The notes beneath the pieces are model-generated. The model was not told the DNA's origin and searched no databases. It saw only the letters and a list, made by a program, of their open reading frames with translations. A stretch of DNA of 64,000 bases, taken from contig NZ_CP031834.1 of NCBI RefSeq assembly GCF_003590645.1, positions 2,852,501 through 2,916,500 of the forward strand, in the 5' to 3' direction. Source of the DNA: Mesorhizobium sp. DCY119. GTDB lineage: Bacteria > Pseudomonadota > Alphaproteobacteria > Rhizobiales > Rhizobiaceae. Numbering within the stretch: position 1 is the first letter of the stretch; each line of letters starts with the position of its first letter. Both the position numbers and the translations under genes were made by a program. Below, piece by piece: positions 55,253 through 64,000 of this stretch.

Positions 55253-56071
55253 TCAGTTTGATTCCAAAGGAATTTCCAGTTTCATGCCGTCATATGCCGG
55301 CTCGATGTGAGCCGGTGTTTCGGCATTGACCGTTTCGTAGTCCAGCGGCACGTGCATATGCGTAAGCACCGCGCGTCTCGGCGCCAGCGTCTCGATCCAC
55401 TCCAGCGCCTCGGCGAGCGAAAAATGGCTCGGATGCGTGCGGTATTGAAGCGCGTCGATCACCAGCAGATCCAGCCCTGTCAGCCGCTCGGCGGTCGCCG
55501 GCGGAAAATGGCTTACATCGGGGCAATAGGCCAGATCGCCGATCCTAAAGCCCAGTGAGATGATGTCGCCATGGATTTGCGGCAACGGCATGAAGGTGAG
55601 GGCACCCCCCTCTCCTTCGATCACCACTGGGTCGGAATGCTCGATCTCATGCGCGCGCAGGATCGGCGGATAGGAACTGCCCGCCGGTGTCTTGAAGCAA
55701 TAGCCGAAAGCCTCGTAGAGGCGGTCCAGCGTCGGCTGGTCGGCATGGATATCCATGAGCTTCCGTTGCTCGAGGACATAGCCGCGCAGGTCGTCGATGC
55801 CGTGGATGTGGTCGGCATGGGCGTGGGTGTAGATCACGCCGTCGATGCGCTTCACGCCGGCCATCAGCATCTGTTCGCGAAAATCGGGACCGGTGTCGAT
55901 CACCACCCGCGTCGTGGCGCCATCCGGCCTGATACGCTCAACCATGGCGGCGGTGCGCATGCGACGATTTTTCGGATTCTGGGGATCGCAGTTACCCCAG
56001 TCTCCGGTGATCCGCGGCGTGCCGGGCGACGAGCCGCAGCCGAGGATCGTCAGGCGAAGCGTATCCGCCAT
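55253..56071 (-). CDS. MBL fold metallo-hydrolase
   Basis: A 272-residue zinc hydrolase of the metallo-beta-lactamase fold. The metal motif is YTHAHADHIHGIDDLRGY with H83, H85, D87 and H88. The opening TILGCGSSPGTPRITGDWG is characteristic of the PhnP-like clade found beside tatD. CPDVSHFPPAT and VLTHMHVPLDYE carry further ligands. Function is unassigned; PhnP relatives hydrolyse cyclic phosphodiesters. The start is 3 bp after the tatD stop, and the pairing with tatD and metG is common in alphaproteobacteria. Confidence 0.92.
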   Translation of the reverse strand: MADTLRLTILGCGSSPGTPRITGDWGNCDPQNPKNRRMRTAAMVERIRPDGATTRVVIDTGPDFREQMLMAGVKRIDGVIYTHAHADHIHGIDDLRGYVLEQRKLMDIHADQPTLDRLYEAFGYCFKTPAGSSYPPILRAHEIEHSDPVVIEGEGGALTFMPLPQIHGDIISLGFRIGDLAYCPDVSHFPPATAERLTGLDLLVIDALQYRTHPSHFSLAEALEWIETLAPRRAVLTHMHVPLDYETVNAETPAHIEPAYDGMKLEIPLESN

Positions 56072-56074
56072 GCG

Positions 56075-56869
56075 TCAACCGCCCAGCGCGGCTGGCCGCG
56101 GCATTTTCGTGAACAGCCGAAAGAAGTTATCGGTGGTGATCGCCGCGATTTCTTCGCTATCAACGCCGAGCGTTTCGCCAAGAACCTTCGCCGTATGCGC
56201 CACGTAAGCCGGCTCATTGCGCTTGCCGCGAAACGGGATTGGCGCGAGATAGGGCGCGTCGGTTTCCACGAGCAGACGGTCGTGCGGTACACCGGCCGCG
56301 ATCGCCCGCAATTCCTCGGATTTCTTGAAGGTCAGAATGCCCGAGAATGAGACGTAGCCACCAAGCTTGACGCCAGTCTCGGCAAGCGCTTGGCCTGATG
56401 AAAAGCAATGGAGAATGAAGGGGAAGGCCCCCTTCCCTGTTTCCTCTTCGAGGATCGCCGCCATGTCCGCATCGGCATCACGCGAATGTATGACCAGCGG
56501 CAGGCCGGTTTCGCGCGCCGCTGCAATGTGATTGCGAAAGCTCCGCGCCTGAGCGTCGCGCGGCGCCTTGTCATAGAAATAATCGAGACCCGCCTCGCCG
56601 ATGGCCACCACCTTCGGATGCGCCGACAGCTTGACCAGCTCTTCGGTGGTCACGTCCTGCTCTTCGCCGGCATTGTGCGGATGCGTGCCGACGGAGCAGA
56701 AGACCGATTCGAATTGTTCGGCGATTTCCAGGATCGACGGGAACCGCTTCACGCGGGTCGAGATCGTGACCATGCGCTCGACGCCGGCGGCCTGGGCGCG
56801 CGCGATGATGGCCGCGCGCTCCTCGGCGAAGTCCGGAAAGTCGAGATGGCAATGACTGTCGACCAGCAT
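56075..56869 (-). CDS. tatD: TatD family 3'-5' exonuclease/hydrolase
   Basis: A 264-residue metal-dependent hydrolase. The first ligand pair is H6 and H8 in VDSHCHLDFPDF. GEAGLDYFYD supplies Glu near 97, LVIHSRDAD the next His, and LVETDAPYLAPIPFRGKRNEP near 204-224 the Asp. TatD proteins are reported as 3'-5' DNA exonucleases and repair or quality-control factors. It lies 12 bp after the metG stop, in the tmk-holB-metG operon. Confidence 0.94.
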   Translation of the reverse strand: MLVDSHCHLDFPDFAEERAAIIARAQAAGVERMVTISTRVKRFPSILEIAEQFESVFCSVGTHPHNAGEEQDVTTEELVKLSAHPKVVAIGEAGLDYFYDKAPRDAQARSFRNHIAAARETGLPLVIHSRDADADMAAILEEETGKGAFPFILHCFSSGQALAETGVKLGGYVSFSGILTFKKSEELRAIAAGVPHDRLLVETDAPYLAPIPFRGKRNEPAYVAHTAKVLGETLGVDSEEIAAITTDNFFRLFTKMPRPAALGG

Positions 56870-56881
56870 CTCAGAACGGCC

Positions 56882-58432
56882 TCACGCTGCCGGTGCTTCC
56901 GGTTCGACATAGCGCGGAAACACCGGTTCCGGCGCCGGCAAAAGCGTGCCTGCGACCAGCGCATACTCATCCGACACCTTGTCGAAGCCGCGTGCATCCG
57001 CCGGCACAGCCAGCAGGTCGAGCAGTTTTCCGGCTGATGTCGGGATGTAGGGCTGGCACATCAGGCCGACGCGCCGGATCGTCTCGGCGGTGGTGTGCAG
57101 CACCGTTTCCATACGCGCCGGGTCCGTCTTCTTCAGCGCCCACGGCTCCTGCCCGGCGAAATAGCGGTTGGCCTCGGCGACAACCCCAAAGATCGCGGCA
57201 AGGGCGTGGTGAATCCCCTGCTCCGACATCGCCTTGCGCGCCGTCACCAGTGCTGCATCCGCCTGATCGAGGATCGCCTTGTCCGCATCGGTCAAGGCCC
57301 CGCGCGTCGGCACGACGCCACCGCAGTTCTTGGCGATCATCGACAGCGAGCGCTGCGCCAGATTGCCGAGATCGTTGGCGAGGTCGGCATTGGTGCGGTT
57401 GACGATGGCGTCATGGCTGTAACTGCCGTCCTGTCCGAACGGCACTTCGCGCATGAAGAAATAGCGCACCTGATCGAGGCCATAGCGCTCGATCATCGCA
57501 AACGGATCGACAACATTGCCGACCGATTTCGACATCTTCTCGCCGCGGTTGAACAGGAAGCCGTGGGCGAAGACGCGGCGCGGCAATTCGATGCCGGCCG
57601 ACATCAGGAAGGCGGGCCAATAGACGGCGTGGAAGCGCACGATATCCTTGCCGATGATGTGCGTTGCCGGCCAGTAGTCCCATTTCGGGTTTTCCGTGTC
57701 GGGGAAGCCGGCAGCGGTGATGTAGTTGGTCAGCGCATCGACCCAGACATACATGACATGCTTGGGATCGCCCGGCACAGGCACGCCCCAGTTGAACGTC
57801 GTGCGCGAGATCGACAGGTCGCGCAGGCCGGATTTGACGAAGCTCATCACCTCGTTGCGGCGCTCGGCGGGCGCGACGAAATCCGGACGCTCCTCATAAA
57901 GGGCCAGCAGCTTGTCCTGATAGGCCGACAGGCGGAAGAAATATGTTTCTTCCTCGGTCCACTCGACGGGCGAGCCAAGCGGCTCGCGGCGCACGCCGTC
58001 TTCGCCGACTGTCGTTTCGCCCTCGTCGAAATAGGCCTCCTGACGCACCGAATACCAGCCGCCATAGCGATCCAGATAGATATCGCCGTTCGCGGCCATG
58101 CGCTCCCAGATCGCCTGGCAGGCCTTGTAGTGCCGTTCCTCGGTCGTGCGGATGAACTCGTCATTGGCGCAGCCGAGCGCCTTCAGCATCGACTGGAAAA
58201 CCGCCGAGTTCTTGTCGGCAAGCGCCTTTGGCGTGATGCCTTCCTTCTCGGCGGTCTGCTGCATCTTCAGGCCGTGCTCGTCGGTGCCGGACAGGAAGAA
58301 GACGTCCTTGCCGTCAAGACGCTGGAACCGGGTCAGTACGTCGCTAGCGATATCCGTATAGGCATGCCCGATATGCGGGTTGCCGTTGGGATAGAAGATG
58401 GGCGTGGTCAGATAGAATTTTTCGCGTGACAT
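56882..58432 (-). CDS. metG: Methionyl-tRNA synthetase
   Basis: A 516-residue class I synthetase charging tRNA-Met. The HIGH motif is [10 protein letters not shown] with H20 and H23, and the KMSKS motif is [13 protein letters not shown] near 300. The form is the short type without the C-terminal dimer domain. The tail reads [14 protein letters not shown] 58432 ([14 protein letters not shown]) is used; the frame extends to 58525. It follows holB after 89 bp and precedes tatD. Confidence 0.96.
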   Translation of the reverse strand: MSREKFYLTTPIFYPNGNPHIGHAYTDIASDVLTRFQRLDGKDVFFLSGTDEHGLKMQQTAEKEGITPKALADKNSAVFQSMLKALGCANDEFIRTTEERHYKACQAIWERMAANGDIYLDRYGGWYSVRQEAYFDEGETTVGEDGVRREPLGSPVEWTEEETYFFRLSAYQDKLLALYEERPDFVAPAERRNEVMSFVKSGLRDLSISRTTFNWGVPVPGDPKHVMYVWVDALTNYITAAGFPDTENPKWDYWPATHIIGKDIVRFHAVYWPAFLMSAGIELPRRVFAHGFLFNRGEKMSKSVGNVVDPFAMIERYGLDQVRYFFMREVPFGQDGSYSHDAIVNRTNADLANDLGNLAQRSLSMIAKNCGGVVPTRGALTDADKAILDQADAALVTARKAMSEQGIHHALAAIFGVVAEANRYFAGQEPWALKKTDPARMETVLHTTAETIRRVGLMCQPYIPTSAGKLLDLLAVPADARGFDKVSDEYALVAGTLLPAPEPVFPRYVEPEAPAA

Positions 58433-58521
58433 GAGTGCGCCGTCAAAAATGTGCATATGGAAAGATGTCGCGGTCAGATAACGCATCGGAACGGCGATTG
58501 CCATCCCGGCGCGGACAAGCG

Positions 58522-59574
58522 TCACATTCGCATTGCGGCATTCAAGCGGTCGATCATGGTCAGTGCGTGCTGTTTCTTGTCGAGGTTGTAGGTTTCCGTC
58601 TCAGATATAGCCATTAGCGCTTCCTGCCAAGCATCGGAGAGCTTTTTTGCGCGCGCAAGGTCGCCGGCGCGGGCCGCATTGCTTGCGGAATCCGACAGCC
58701 TGTCAAGGGCATGCCGGTTGAAGATGTCGAACTGGATCGCCTGATCGCGGCCGGCGACAACGTCGGCAAGCTTGTGCGCCGCGCCGACTTCCAGTCCGGG
58801 CGCATCCGCCAGTTTGTCGATCGCCTCGGCTATTTCCAACCCGCCATATTGCGTCAGAAGGATTGCGGCGCGTGCGCTGCCTCCGGCGCGCTCGGCAAGG
58901 GCTGCGCGAGCCTGCTCGCCCTCCGGCGGCGTCGATTCAGCGCTGGCAAGGACCGCCATCAGGTCTTGCGGCGTCAGCGGCGAAAGCCGGATCGTCTGGC
59001 AGCGCGAGCGGATGGTCGGCAGCAGGCTGCCCGGCGAATGCACGATGAGGATAAAGACAGTCCGCGACGGCGGCTCCTCAAGGTTCTTTAGCAGCGCGTT
59101 TGCGGCATTGGTGTTCATGTCGTCAGCCGGATCGACGATGACGACGCGGTAGCCGCCATCGTGCGACGTCATCGACAGGAAGCGGTTCACCTTGCGGATT
59201 TCGTCGACGGTCAGAACCGTCTTGAAGTTCTTCGTCTTGTCGTTGAGCGGCCGCGCCAGGTGCAGGATCGCCGGATGCGCACCCGTGGCGATCTGCCGAA
59301 ACAGCGATGATGCCGGATCAGGAATGGCCAGTGCGGACGGAGCCGATTGGCTCGACGGGTACTTCAACAGGTGATGTGCGAGATGGAAGGCAAGCGTCGC
59401 CTTGCCGATGCCTTGCGGGCCGGCGAGCAGCAGGGCGTGCGGCAGCTTGCCGGCGCGGTAGGCCGAGGCAAGCATCTCGGCCACCTCGCCATGTCCGATG
59501 AGTTGCGGGTTTTCGGAAGGTTCCGGGACGCCATCGAGCGTGTCGTGCTGTTCGGGTGCAATGCGTTCGAACAT
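58522..59574 (-). CDS. holB: DNA polymerase III subunit delta'
   Basis: A 350-residue clamp-loader subunit. The AAA+ part begins [20 protein letters not shown] with the P-loop-like [19 protein letters not shown] near 49-67. The residue after Lys is Ala rather than Ser/Thr, consistent with delta' not binding [23 protein letters not shown] and [20 protein letters not shown] are clamp-loader motifs. ATG 59574 overlaps the tmk stop by one base (TGATG), which fixes this start. Confidence 0.94.
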   Translation of the reverse strand: MFERIAPEQHDTLDGVPEPSENPQLIGHGEVAEMLASAYRAGKLPHALLLAGPQGIGKATLAFHLAHHLLKYPSSQSAPSALAIPDPASSLFRQIATGAHPAILHLARPLNDKTKNFKTVLTVDEIRKVNRFLSMTSHDGGYRVVIVDPADDMNTNAANALLKNLEEPPSRTVFILIVHSPGSLLPTIRSRCQTIRLSPLTPQDLMAVLASAESTPPEGEQARAALAERAGGSARAAILLTQYGGLEIAEAIDKLADAPGLEVGAAHKLADVVAGRDQAIQFDIFNRHALDRLSDSASNAARAGDLARAKKLSDAWQEALMAISETETYNLDKKQHALTMIDRLNAAMRM

Positions 59575-60245
59575 CAAGCCTCCTGCGCCCGGTCGCCAGC
59601 AGCCGTCGCATGGGCTTCCAGTGCCGCGAAAACGGCAGCCGTAACCACGTCCTCCACGTCATGCGGCTTTTGCGCCGCATCGATGACGACGCAGCGTTCC
59701 GGCTCGTTGCGGGCGATCTCCAGATAGGCCTCGCGGCGTTTTCGGTGAATTTCCAGCGTTTCCTTCTCGAAGCGGTCAGCGACTTCGTCACCGCGCCGCA
59801 CCGTCGCGCGTTCCAGTCCCATCGCTGGATCAATGTCGAAGATCAGGGTCAGGTCTGGCATCATGCCGTTGACCGAGACACGTTCGATCGTGGCCATGAA
59901 TTCCGGTTCGAGATTGCCCGCGCCGCCCTGATAGACCCGCGACGAATCGACGAAACGGTCGCAAAGCACGATGTTGCCACGCTCGATTGCGGGGCGGATC
60001 ACCTGCTCGATGTGATCGGAGCGCGCGGCCGCAAACAGCAGCGCCTCCATTTTCGGACCAAAGGATTCGGCCGCGCCCGACAGGATGACATGGCGCACTG
60101 CTTCGGCTCCGGGCGAGCCGCCGGGCTCGCGCGTCACGGTCAGGCCGTAGCCCTTGGCGCGCAGTTTGTCAGCCAGCCGCTTGATCTGCGTCGACTTGCC
60201 GGCCCCCTCGCCGCCTTCGAAAGTTATGAAAAGTCCGCGCGCCAA
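59574..60245 (-). CDS. tmk: Thymidylate kinase
   Basis: A 223-residue kinase making dTDP from dTMP. The P-loop is [17 protein letters not shown] near 8-24, the DRF/Y motif is [17 protein letters not shown] near 95-111, and a lid region follows near 145-160. It starts with TTG at 60245, with GAGGAA upstream; the upstream ATG reads into a stop. It is coupled to holB downstream and follows the carboxypeptidase gene by 79 bp. Confidence 0.95.
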   Translation of the reverse strand: MARGLFITFEGGEGAGKSTQIKRLADKLRAKGYGLTVTREPGGSPGAEAVRHVILSGAAESFGPKMEALLFAAARSDHIEQVIRPAIERGNIVLCDRFVDSSRVYQGGAGNLEPEFMATIERVSVNGMMPDLTLIFDIDPAMGLERATVRRGDEVADRFEKETLEIHRKRREAYLEIARNEPERCVVIDAAQKPHDVEDVVTAAVFAALEAHATAAGDRAQEA

Positions 60246-60324
60246 TTCAGTCCATTCCTCGCTCTAGCCGGACGAATTGATCCGAACCGGCCGAACCTGT
60301 CTTATGCCGCGCACGCCGAAACGT

Positions 60325-61506
60325 CTATGTCTGCGGTGCCTTGCGCAGCCAGCCGACGAGCAGTTCGCCGACCGCGTCCAGCGCGCGCTGATGCAGCGAG
60401 CCGAGGCCGACGCTTTCGCCCGCATAGAGCGGCGTTTCCTGGCTGAGCGTATCGCCGATCGAGACACGCAAGGTGCCGATCTGTGCGCCCTCCTCCACCG
60501 GCGCGACGATCGGGCCATTATAGATGATGCGCGCGCTGAAACGGTCCTTGTTGGTGATCGGCACGAGGATGGAGACCGGTCCCTTGGCCTTCAGTTCGAC
60601 ACCGGATTTGGCGCCGCCGTAGACGCTCGCCTCGGCAACCACTTCGCCATCGGCGAAAAGTTCGGTCTTCTCGAAGGAACGCATGCCCCAGTCGAGCAGC
60701 TTTCGCGCTTCCTCGGCGCGTTCGCGGTCGCTGGTCATGCCGCTGAGAGCGGCAAAGATGCGCCGGCCGTCGCGGCTGACCGAGCCGACGATGGCGTAGC
60801 CGGATTCTTCGGTGAAGCCGGTCTTCATCCCGTCCGCGCCGATATCCATGGCCAGAAGCGGATTGCGGTTGCGCTGGGTAATCTTGTTCCAGGTGAAATC
60901 GCGCTGCGAATAATATTTGTAATATTCCGGGTAGGTCTTCCAGATGTGCATGCCGAGCTGGACGAGTTCGCGCACCGTCACGACCTGCCCTTCGGCCGGC
61001 AGTCCGGTCGAATTCACGAACACCGACTTGGTCAAGCCGAGTTCGCGCGCACGGTCGGTCATCAGGGCGGCGAAATTGGCTTCGGAGCCGGCCATGCCCT
61101 CCGCGATGATGATGCAGCCATCATTAGCCGACTGCACGACGACGCCCTGAATCAGGTCTTCAAGGCGGATCGTCGATTTCAGCTTGGCGAACATGGTCGA
61201 GCCGCCCGAGCTCGCGCCACCCGTGCGCCAAGCATTCTCGCTGACCGCAAAGGTGTCGTCGAGCGTATAGCGCCCTGCCTTGATCGCGTTGAACACGACT
61301 TCCATGGTCATCAGCTTGGCCAGCGATGCAGGTGGAATCAGCGCGTCGGCGTCTTTCGAGAACAGGATCGAGCCGGTTTCGGCATCGACCATGAAGGCCT
61401 GTTTCGCTTTTGTTTCAAAGAGTTGCGCCTGCGCTTGCACAACCAACGCGAAGATAATCGCGAAGCCGAAAAACGCGGTGCGGAAAGACGGTCGGCTATA
61501 CTGCAT
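60325..61506 (-). CDS. D-alanyl-D-alanine carboxypeptidase (DacC/DacF type PBP5-like)
   Basis: A 393-residue penicillin-binding protein that trims the terminal D-Ala of peptidoglycan stem peptides. The signal peptide covers about 1-28 (ends AQAQ). The SxxK motif is S61-K64 in IPPASLAKLM, the SxN motif lies in VQSANDGCI, and the KTG motif is in DGMKTGFTEESGYA. A C-terminal beta domain follows (PBP5_C-like), ending VGWLRKAPQT. ATG 61506 is chosen over 61557. Between rlpA and tmk, a common Rhizobiales order. Confidence 0.93.
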   Translation of the reverse strand: MQYSRPSFRTAFFGFAIIFALVVQAQAQLFETKAKQAFMVDAETGSILFSKDADALIPPASLAKLMTMEVVFNAIKAGRYTLDDTFAVSENAWRTGGASSGGSTMFAKLKSTIRLEDLIQGVVVQSANDGCIIIAEGMAGSEANFAALMTDRARELGLTKSVFVNSTGLPAEGQVVTVRELVQLGMHIWKTYPEYYKYYSQRDFTWNKITQRNRNPLLAMDIGADGMKTGFTEESGYAIVGSVSRDGRRIFAALSGMTSDRERAEEARKLLDWGMRSFEKTELFADGEVVAEASVYGGAKSGVELKAKGPVSILVPITNKDRFSARIIYNGPIVAPVEEGAQIGTLRVSIGDTLSQETPLYAGESVGLGSLHQRALDAVGELLVGWLRKAPQT

Positions 61507-61599
61507 GACGAACCCCGTTGCCCGGAGGATTACAACAGAGGCTAGCAGGGTTCGCACAGGTGGAGCAACCGCAATTGGCGAGCGGACGCCGTGACGCGA

Positions 61600-62832
61600 T
61601 CAGTTGCGGATCGTCATCGCATCCGGCGCGCCGTGCGACCATGCCATTTCGAGCATGTCATCCAGCGAGGTGCGCCCGTCGCTGAAAAGGCTGACCGTGT
61701 AGAACGTTGCACCATCGGCCGTCGATTTCTCGACTGTCGTCTTGCCGACTGACGAAAGCGTGCGCACCAGGCGGTTTGCCTCGTCCCTGGAATGGAAAGT
61801 GCCGACCGCGATATAGGCGGCGGAGGCTTCAGGCTGCGTCAGGCTTGGGTTGAGCCGCTTCCAGGACTGCGCGACGTCGCCCGCCGACATGCGCGTGCCG
61901 TCGAGGGCTGCGAAGGCACTGACGGCGCTGTGGATACGCTCGTCGGCATAGGACATGGTGGCAAGGGCAAGCTGCGTCGGCGCGCCCTGCGGACGTTCCG
62001 GAACGATCGGACCGAATTCCGGCAGGACGATATTGCCGAACGCAACGGATTGCGTTGCCGAGCCGGAAGCCACCGCAAATGGCGGAGCGTCGGTCATCAC
62101 GCCGGGGAACGGAGTTGCTGCAGCGCTTTGGCTGCCGCTTGGCGTTGCACCGTTCATGGCGATCATGACGCCCGTGGGCAGGCCGTCTGAAGGATCGGGC
62201 GCGGCATTGCCTGGCCGGTAGGAAGCCATCAGGTATTGATCGTCACGCCCCTCGAGCGGCGCGCGGCCGACATATTCCACCTGCACCTTGGCAACGCCGA
62301 CATGCGAATAATCCAGCATGTCCGCTGCCTGCTTGGACAGGTCGATGATGCGGCCATCCGAATAAGGTCCGCGGTCGTTGACGCGGACAATCACGGAGCT
62401 GCCATTCTTCAGATTGGTGACGCGGGCATAGCTCGGCAGCGGCATCGTCGGATGCGCTGCCGTCAGGTGCGTCATGTCATAGATTTCGCCGTTCGCCGTC
62501 AGGCGGCCATGAAAGGCGTCGCCGTACCAGGAGGCAGCGCCGACCTTTTTGTAGTTCTTGTCTTCCTTCGGATAGTACATCTTGCCGCGAACCATGTACG
62601 GCTGCCCGGTCTGGTCGCGGCCGCCACCGCGCGGCAGGTTGGTGCGCAAATTGGAGACGCGGGGGCTCGCCTTCACGCCATATTCGGATTCGGCGAAGTA
62701 TTCCTTGGACCGTTTTTTCCCGGCCACAGGCTTCGACGGCGCAGACGCGCAGGCTGCAAGAGCTGCTGCGGAAAGTGCCAGAATGGCAATGGTGGAAGCG
62801 CGGCGAAAATGCCCGCGCGCCAGAATAAGCAT
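61600..62832 (-). CDS. rlpA: RlpA-like septal lipoprotein with SPOR domain
   Basis: A 410-residue outer-membrane lipoprotein. The lipobox ALAAC places the lipidated Cys at about 28. A Lys-rich linker leads to the double-psi beta-barrel domain with GAASWYGDAFHGRLTANGE near 98-116 and VIVRVNDRGPYSDGRIIDL, where the Asp in VNDRGP is the catalytic acid of lytic transglycosylase RlpA. A Pro/Gly/Ala-rich stretch follows, then a C-terminal SPOR domain (YIAVGTFHSRDEANRLVRTL) that targets denuded septal glycan. ATG 62832 is preferred over 62862. It precedes the carboxypeptidase gene. Confidence 0.92.
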   Translation of the reverse strand: MLILARGHFRRASTIAILALSAAALAACASAPSKPVAGKKRSKEYFAESEYGVKASPRVSNLRTNLPRGGGRDQTGQPYMVRGKMYYPKEDKNYKKVGAASWYGDAFHGRLTANGEIYDMTHLTAAHPTMPLPSYARVTNLKNGSSVIVRVNDRGPYSDGRIIDLSKQAADMLDYSHVGVAKVQVEYVGRAPLEGRDDQYLMASYRPGNAAPDPSDGLPTGVMIAMNGATPSGSQSAAATPFPGVMTDAPPFAVASGSATQSVAFGNIVLPEFGPIVPERPQGAPTQLALATMSYADERIHSAVSAFAALDGTRMSAGDVAQSWKRLNPSLTQPEASAAYIAVGTFHSRDEANRLVRTLSSVGKTTVEKSTADGATFYTVSLFSDGRTSLDDMLEMAWSHGAPDAMTIRN

Positions 62833-63017
62833 TACTGATGGTCCCCAGACGTTCTCATGCACCTACGCAGAACATGTAAAGGGACACCTCGAACAACGCC
62901 GCACAGCGTCTGGCATCCCTACCCCAACTCTCCTTTTACGCAGGAATTGATTAGCACGCTATTAACCGATTGTGTTCGCAAACGGGCAGGAATGTGGCGC
63001 GCGCCGGTCACGATATA

Positions 63018-63884
63018 TTAGCGCGTGTCTTGAAAGCTCTTGCGATACTCGCGCGGTGTGAGGCCTTTCAATGCCTTGAATTGCCTGTTGAAATTGGCAA
63101 GGGTTTCATATCCGACCGCGTCGGCGATATGGGCGACAGGTCTTTCCGTGCCCGAGAGCATCGCGCAGGCTTCGCCTACTTTCAGGCGCATGATGTAGTC
63201 CGATATGGAAACATGCGCATGCCGCCGAAACAGGCGGTGGAGGCCCGACGGGCTGAGGGCGGCGACCTCGGCCAGTTCGCCAAGCGACAAGCCGGAAGCG
63301 TAGTTCAGGTGGATATGGTCGAGCACGCGGTCAAGCCGCGAGCGGTCGACGCCGGCGCGCGCAGGAACGCTCCTGGCGCTGGCAAGAGGCTCGGCGCCGG
63401 CATCCTGCGCCAGCATATTGAGCACGCGCATCAGGCTTAGCAGGCGCTCGTCAGGCGGCCGCGAGAACAGGTCTTCGATCAACGGCCGCGCGCGCGCGGC
63501 ATAGGACTGCGTGAACTTCAGGCCGTTTGCGGCGCGTTCCACCATGGACGCAATGGCGCTGAATTCGACCAGTGTCGCGCTCAGGGTGCTTGCCCAGTCA
63601 GGCAGAAACCACATCACAAGCGCGACGTGCGGCGCGCTGTCTTCGATCTTCTCGGTCGAATGCCATGTGTGCGGCAGGTTCGGTCCGATCAGCACGAGAT
63701 CGCCATCGTCGTAGCTTCCGATGTGATCGCCGATGAAGCGCTGGCCGCGCGAATTGCAGGTCAGCGTCAGTTCGAGCTCGGGGTGGTGATGCCATTGAAA
63801 CGGAATCCCGTCGTCAAGGCGACGGTTGAGCATCGCCCAGGAAGTACCCGGCTCAGGCCGCAATCTTTCCAGAAACGGCTTCAT
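63018..63884 (-). CDS. AraC family transcriptional regulator with cupin domain
   Basis: A 288-residue regulator. The N-terminal cupin-like ligand domain has FQWHHHPELELTLTCNSRGQ near 28-48 and GDLVLIGPNLPHTWHS. The C-terminal double helix-turn-helix starts near 180, with YASGLSLGELAEVAALSPSG and HIADAVGYETLANFNRQFK. ATG 63884 is used over 63899. The right-edge region opposite it holds a strong ribosome site for a divergent gene, its probable target. The likely signal is a sugar or aromatic compound, unknown. Confidence 0.88.
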   Translation of the reverse strand: MKPFLERLRPEPGTSWAMLNRRLDDGIPFQWHHHPELELTLTCNSRGQRFIGDHIGSYDDGDLVLIGPNLPHTWHSTEKIEDSAPHVALVMWFLPDWASTLSATLVEFSAIASMVERAANGLKFTQSYAARARPLIEDLFSRPPDERLLSLMRVLNMLAQDAGAEPLASARSVPARAGVDRSRLDRVLDHIHLNYASGLSLGELAEVAALSPSGLHRLFRRHAHVSISDYIMRLKVGEACAMLSGTERPVAHIADAVGYETLANFNRQFKALKGLTPREYRKSFQDTR

Positions 63885-63991
63885 TCTGGCTCCGTTCAAA
63901 CTGGAACGCCAAGATAGTATCAGTATGTGCCGTGCGAGTACAACATTGGCACCCTGCAGGCGGTATCCTTCAGCATCATCACGGCATGGAT

Positions 63992-64000
63992 GGAGGAGAA
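63992..64000 (+). promoter_or_regulatory. Ribosome binding site for a gene starting beyond the right edge
   Basis: The last nine bases are GGAGGAGAA, a strong Shine-Dalgarno sequence. It suggests that a plus-strand gene starts just past position 64000, divergent from the AraC regulator. Confidence 0.5.

Noticed and set aside
57095-58429. A 444-codon plus-strand frame opposite metG
   Set aside because: HIGH and KMSKS motifs prove the minus-strand gene; the other frame is a shadow.
60277-61545. A 422-codon plus-strand frame opposite the carboxypeptidase
   Set aside because: The SxxK, SxN and KTG motifs are on the minus strand; nothing supports the plus-strand frame.

Overview
The window is about 64 kb of high-GC chromosomal DNA from an alphaproteobacterium, most likely a member of the Rhizobiales close to Mesorhizobium and other Phyllobacteriaceae. 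This is inferred from the housekeeping gene order (ccdA, glmU, glmS, DUF502, recG, sdhE, mfd), a phosphatidylcholine synthase gene, an IalB-family protein, dense ABC uptake systems and REP-like repeats. No phage, insertion-sequence transposase or CRISPR array was seen.

Region 1 (1-15007) is accessory and catabolic. A gene start with a Tat-like leader runs off the left edge. Next come a leaderless ModA-like binding protein, a large amidase and an aldo/keto reductase. A complete peptide-type (Opp/Dpp) ABC importer follows on the minus strand with a CodA/AtzC-like amidohydrolase inside the operon. Facing it is a GntR/FCD regulator, a flavin reductase, a second amidohydrolase that lacks the usual HxH metal motif, and a hydantoin/allantoin-racemase-like protein. 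The set reads as one uptake and ring-opening pathway for an unidentified cyclic ureide, imide or other N-heterocycle.

Region 2 (15127-26244) is housekeeping: ccdA, glmU, glmS, a DUF502 membrane protein, recG, sdhE and mfd. After mfd comes 1.4 kb without a convincing gene (26245-27687). It holds REP-like repeats, a candidate structured RNA segment with a 15-bp stem, and a small 12-bp inverted-repeat element that reaches into the next gene.

Region 3 (27688-37103) holds a DsbA-family oxidoreductase, a YejA-like peptide-binding protein, an IalB-family protein, hspQ, an auxin-efflux-carrier family transporter, a UbiH-like hydroxylase, a DUF2182/DUF1326 pair overlapping pcs, and a quinone oxidoreductase.

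Region 4 (37218-51786) has two separate BMP-type (nucleoside-like) ABC importers, one on each strand, flanking rimO, a TerC-family gene and tRNA-Ser(UGA). The second importer is divergent from a LysR regulator that overlaps an isopenicillin-N-synthase-like 2-oxoglutarate/Fe(II) oxygenase gene, which suggests import followed by oxidation of one substrate.

Region 5 (51843-64000) is mostly a long minus-strand housekeeping run: rlpA, a D-alanyl-D-alanine carboxypeptidase, tmk, holB, metG, tatD, an MBL hydrolase, a YbaK-type deacylase, an iron alcohol dehydrogenase, a thioesterase and a long-form purC. An AraC regulator closes the window, and a strong ribosome binding site at the right edge implies a divergent gene just outside. 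Identities rest on motifs and recalled family features only; no database search was possible.
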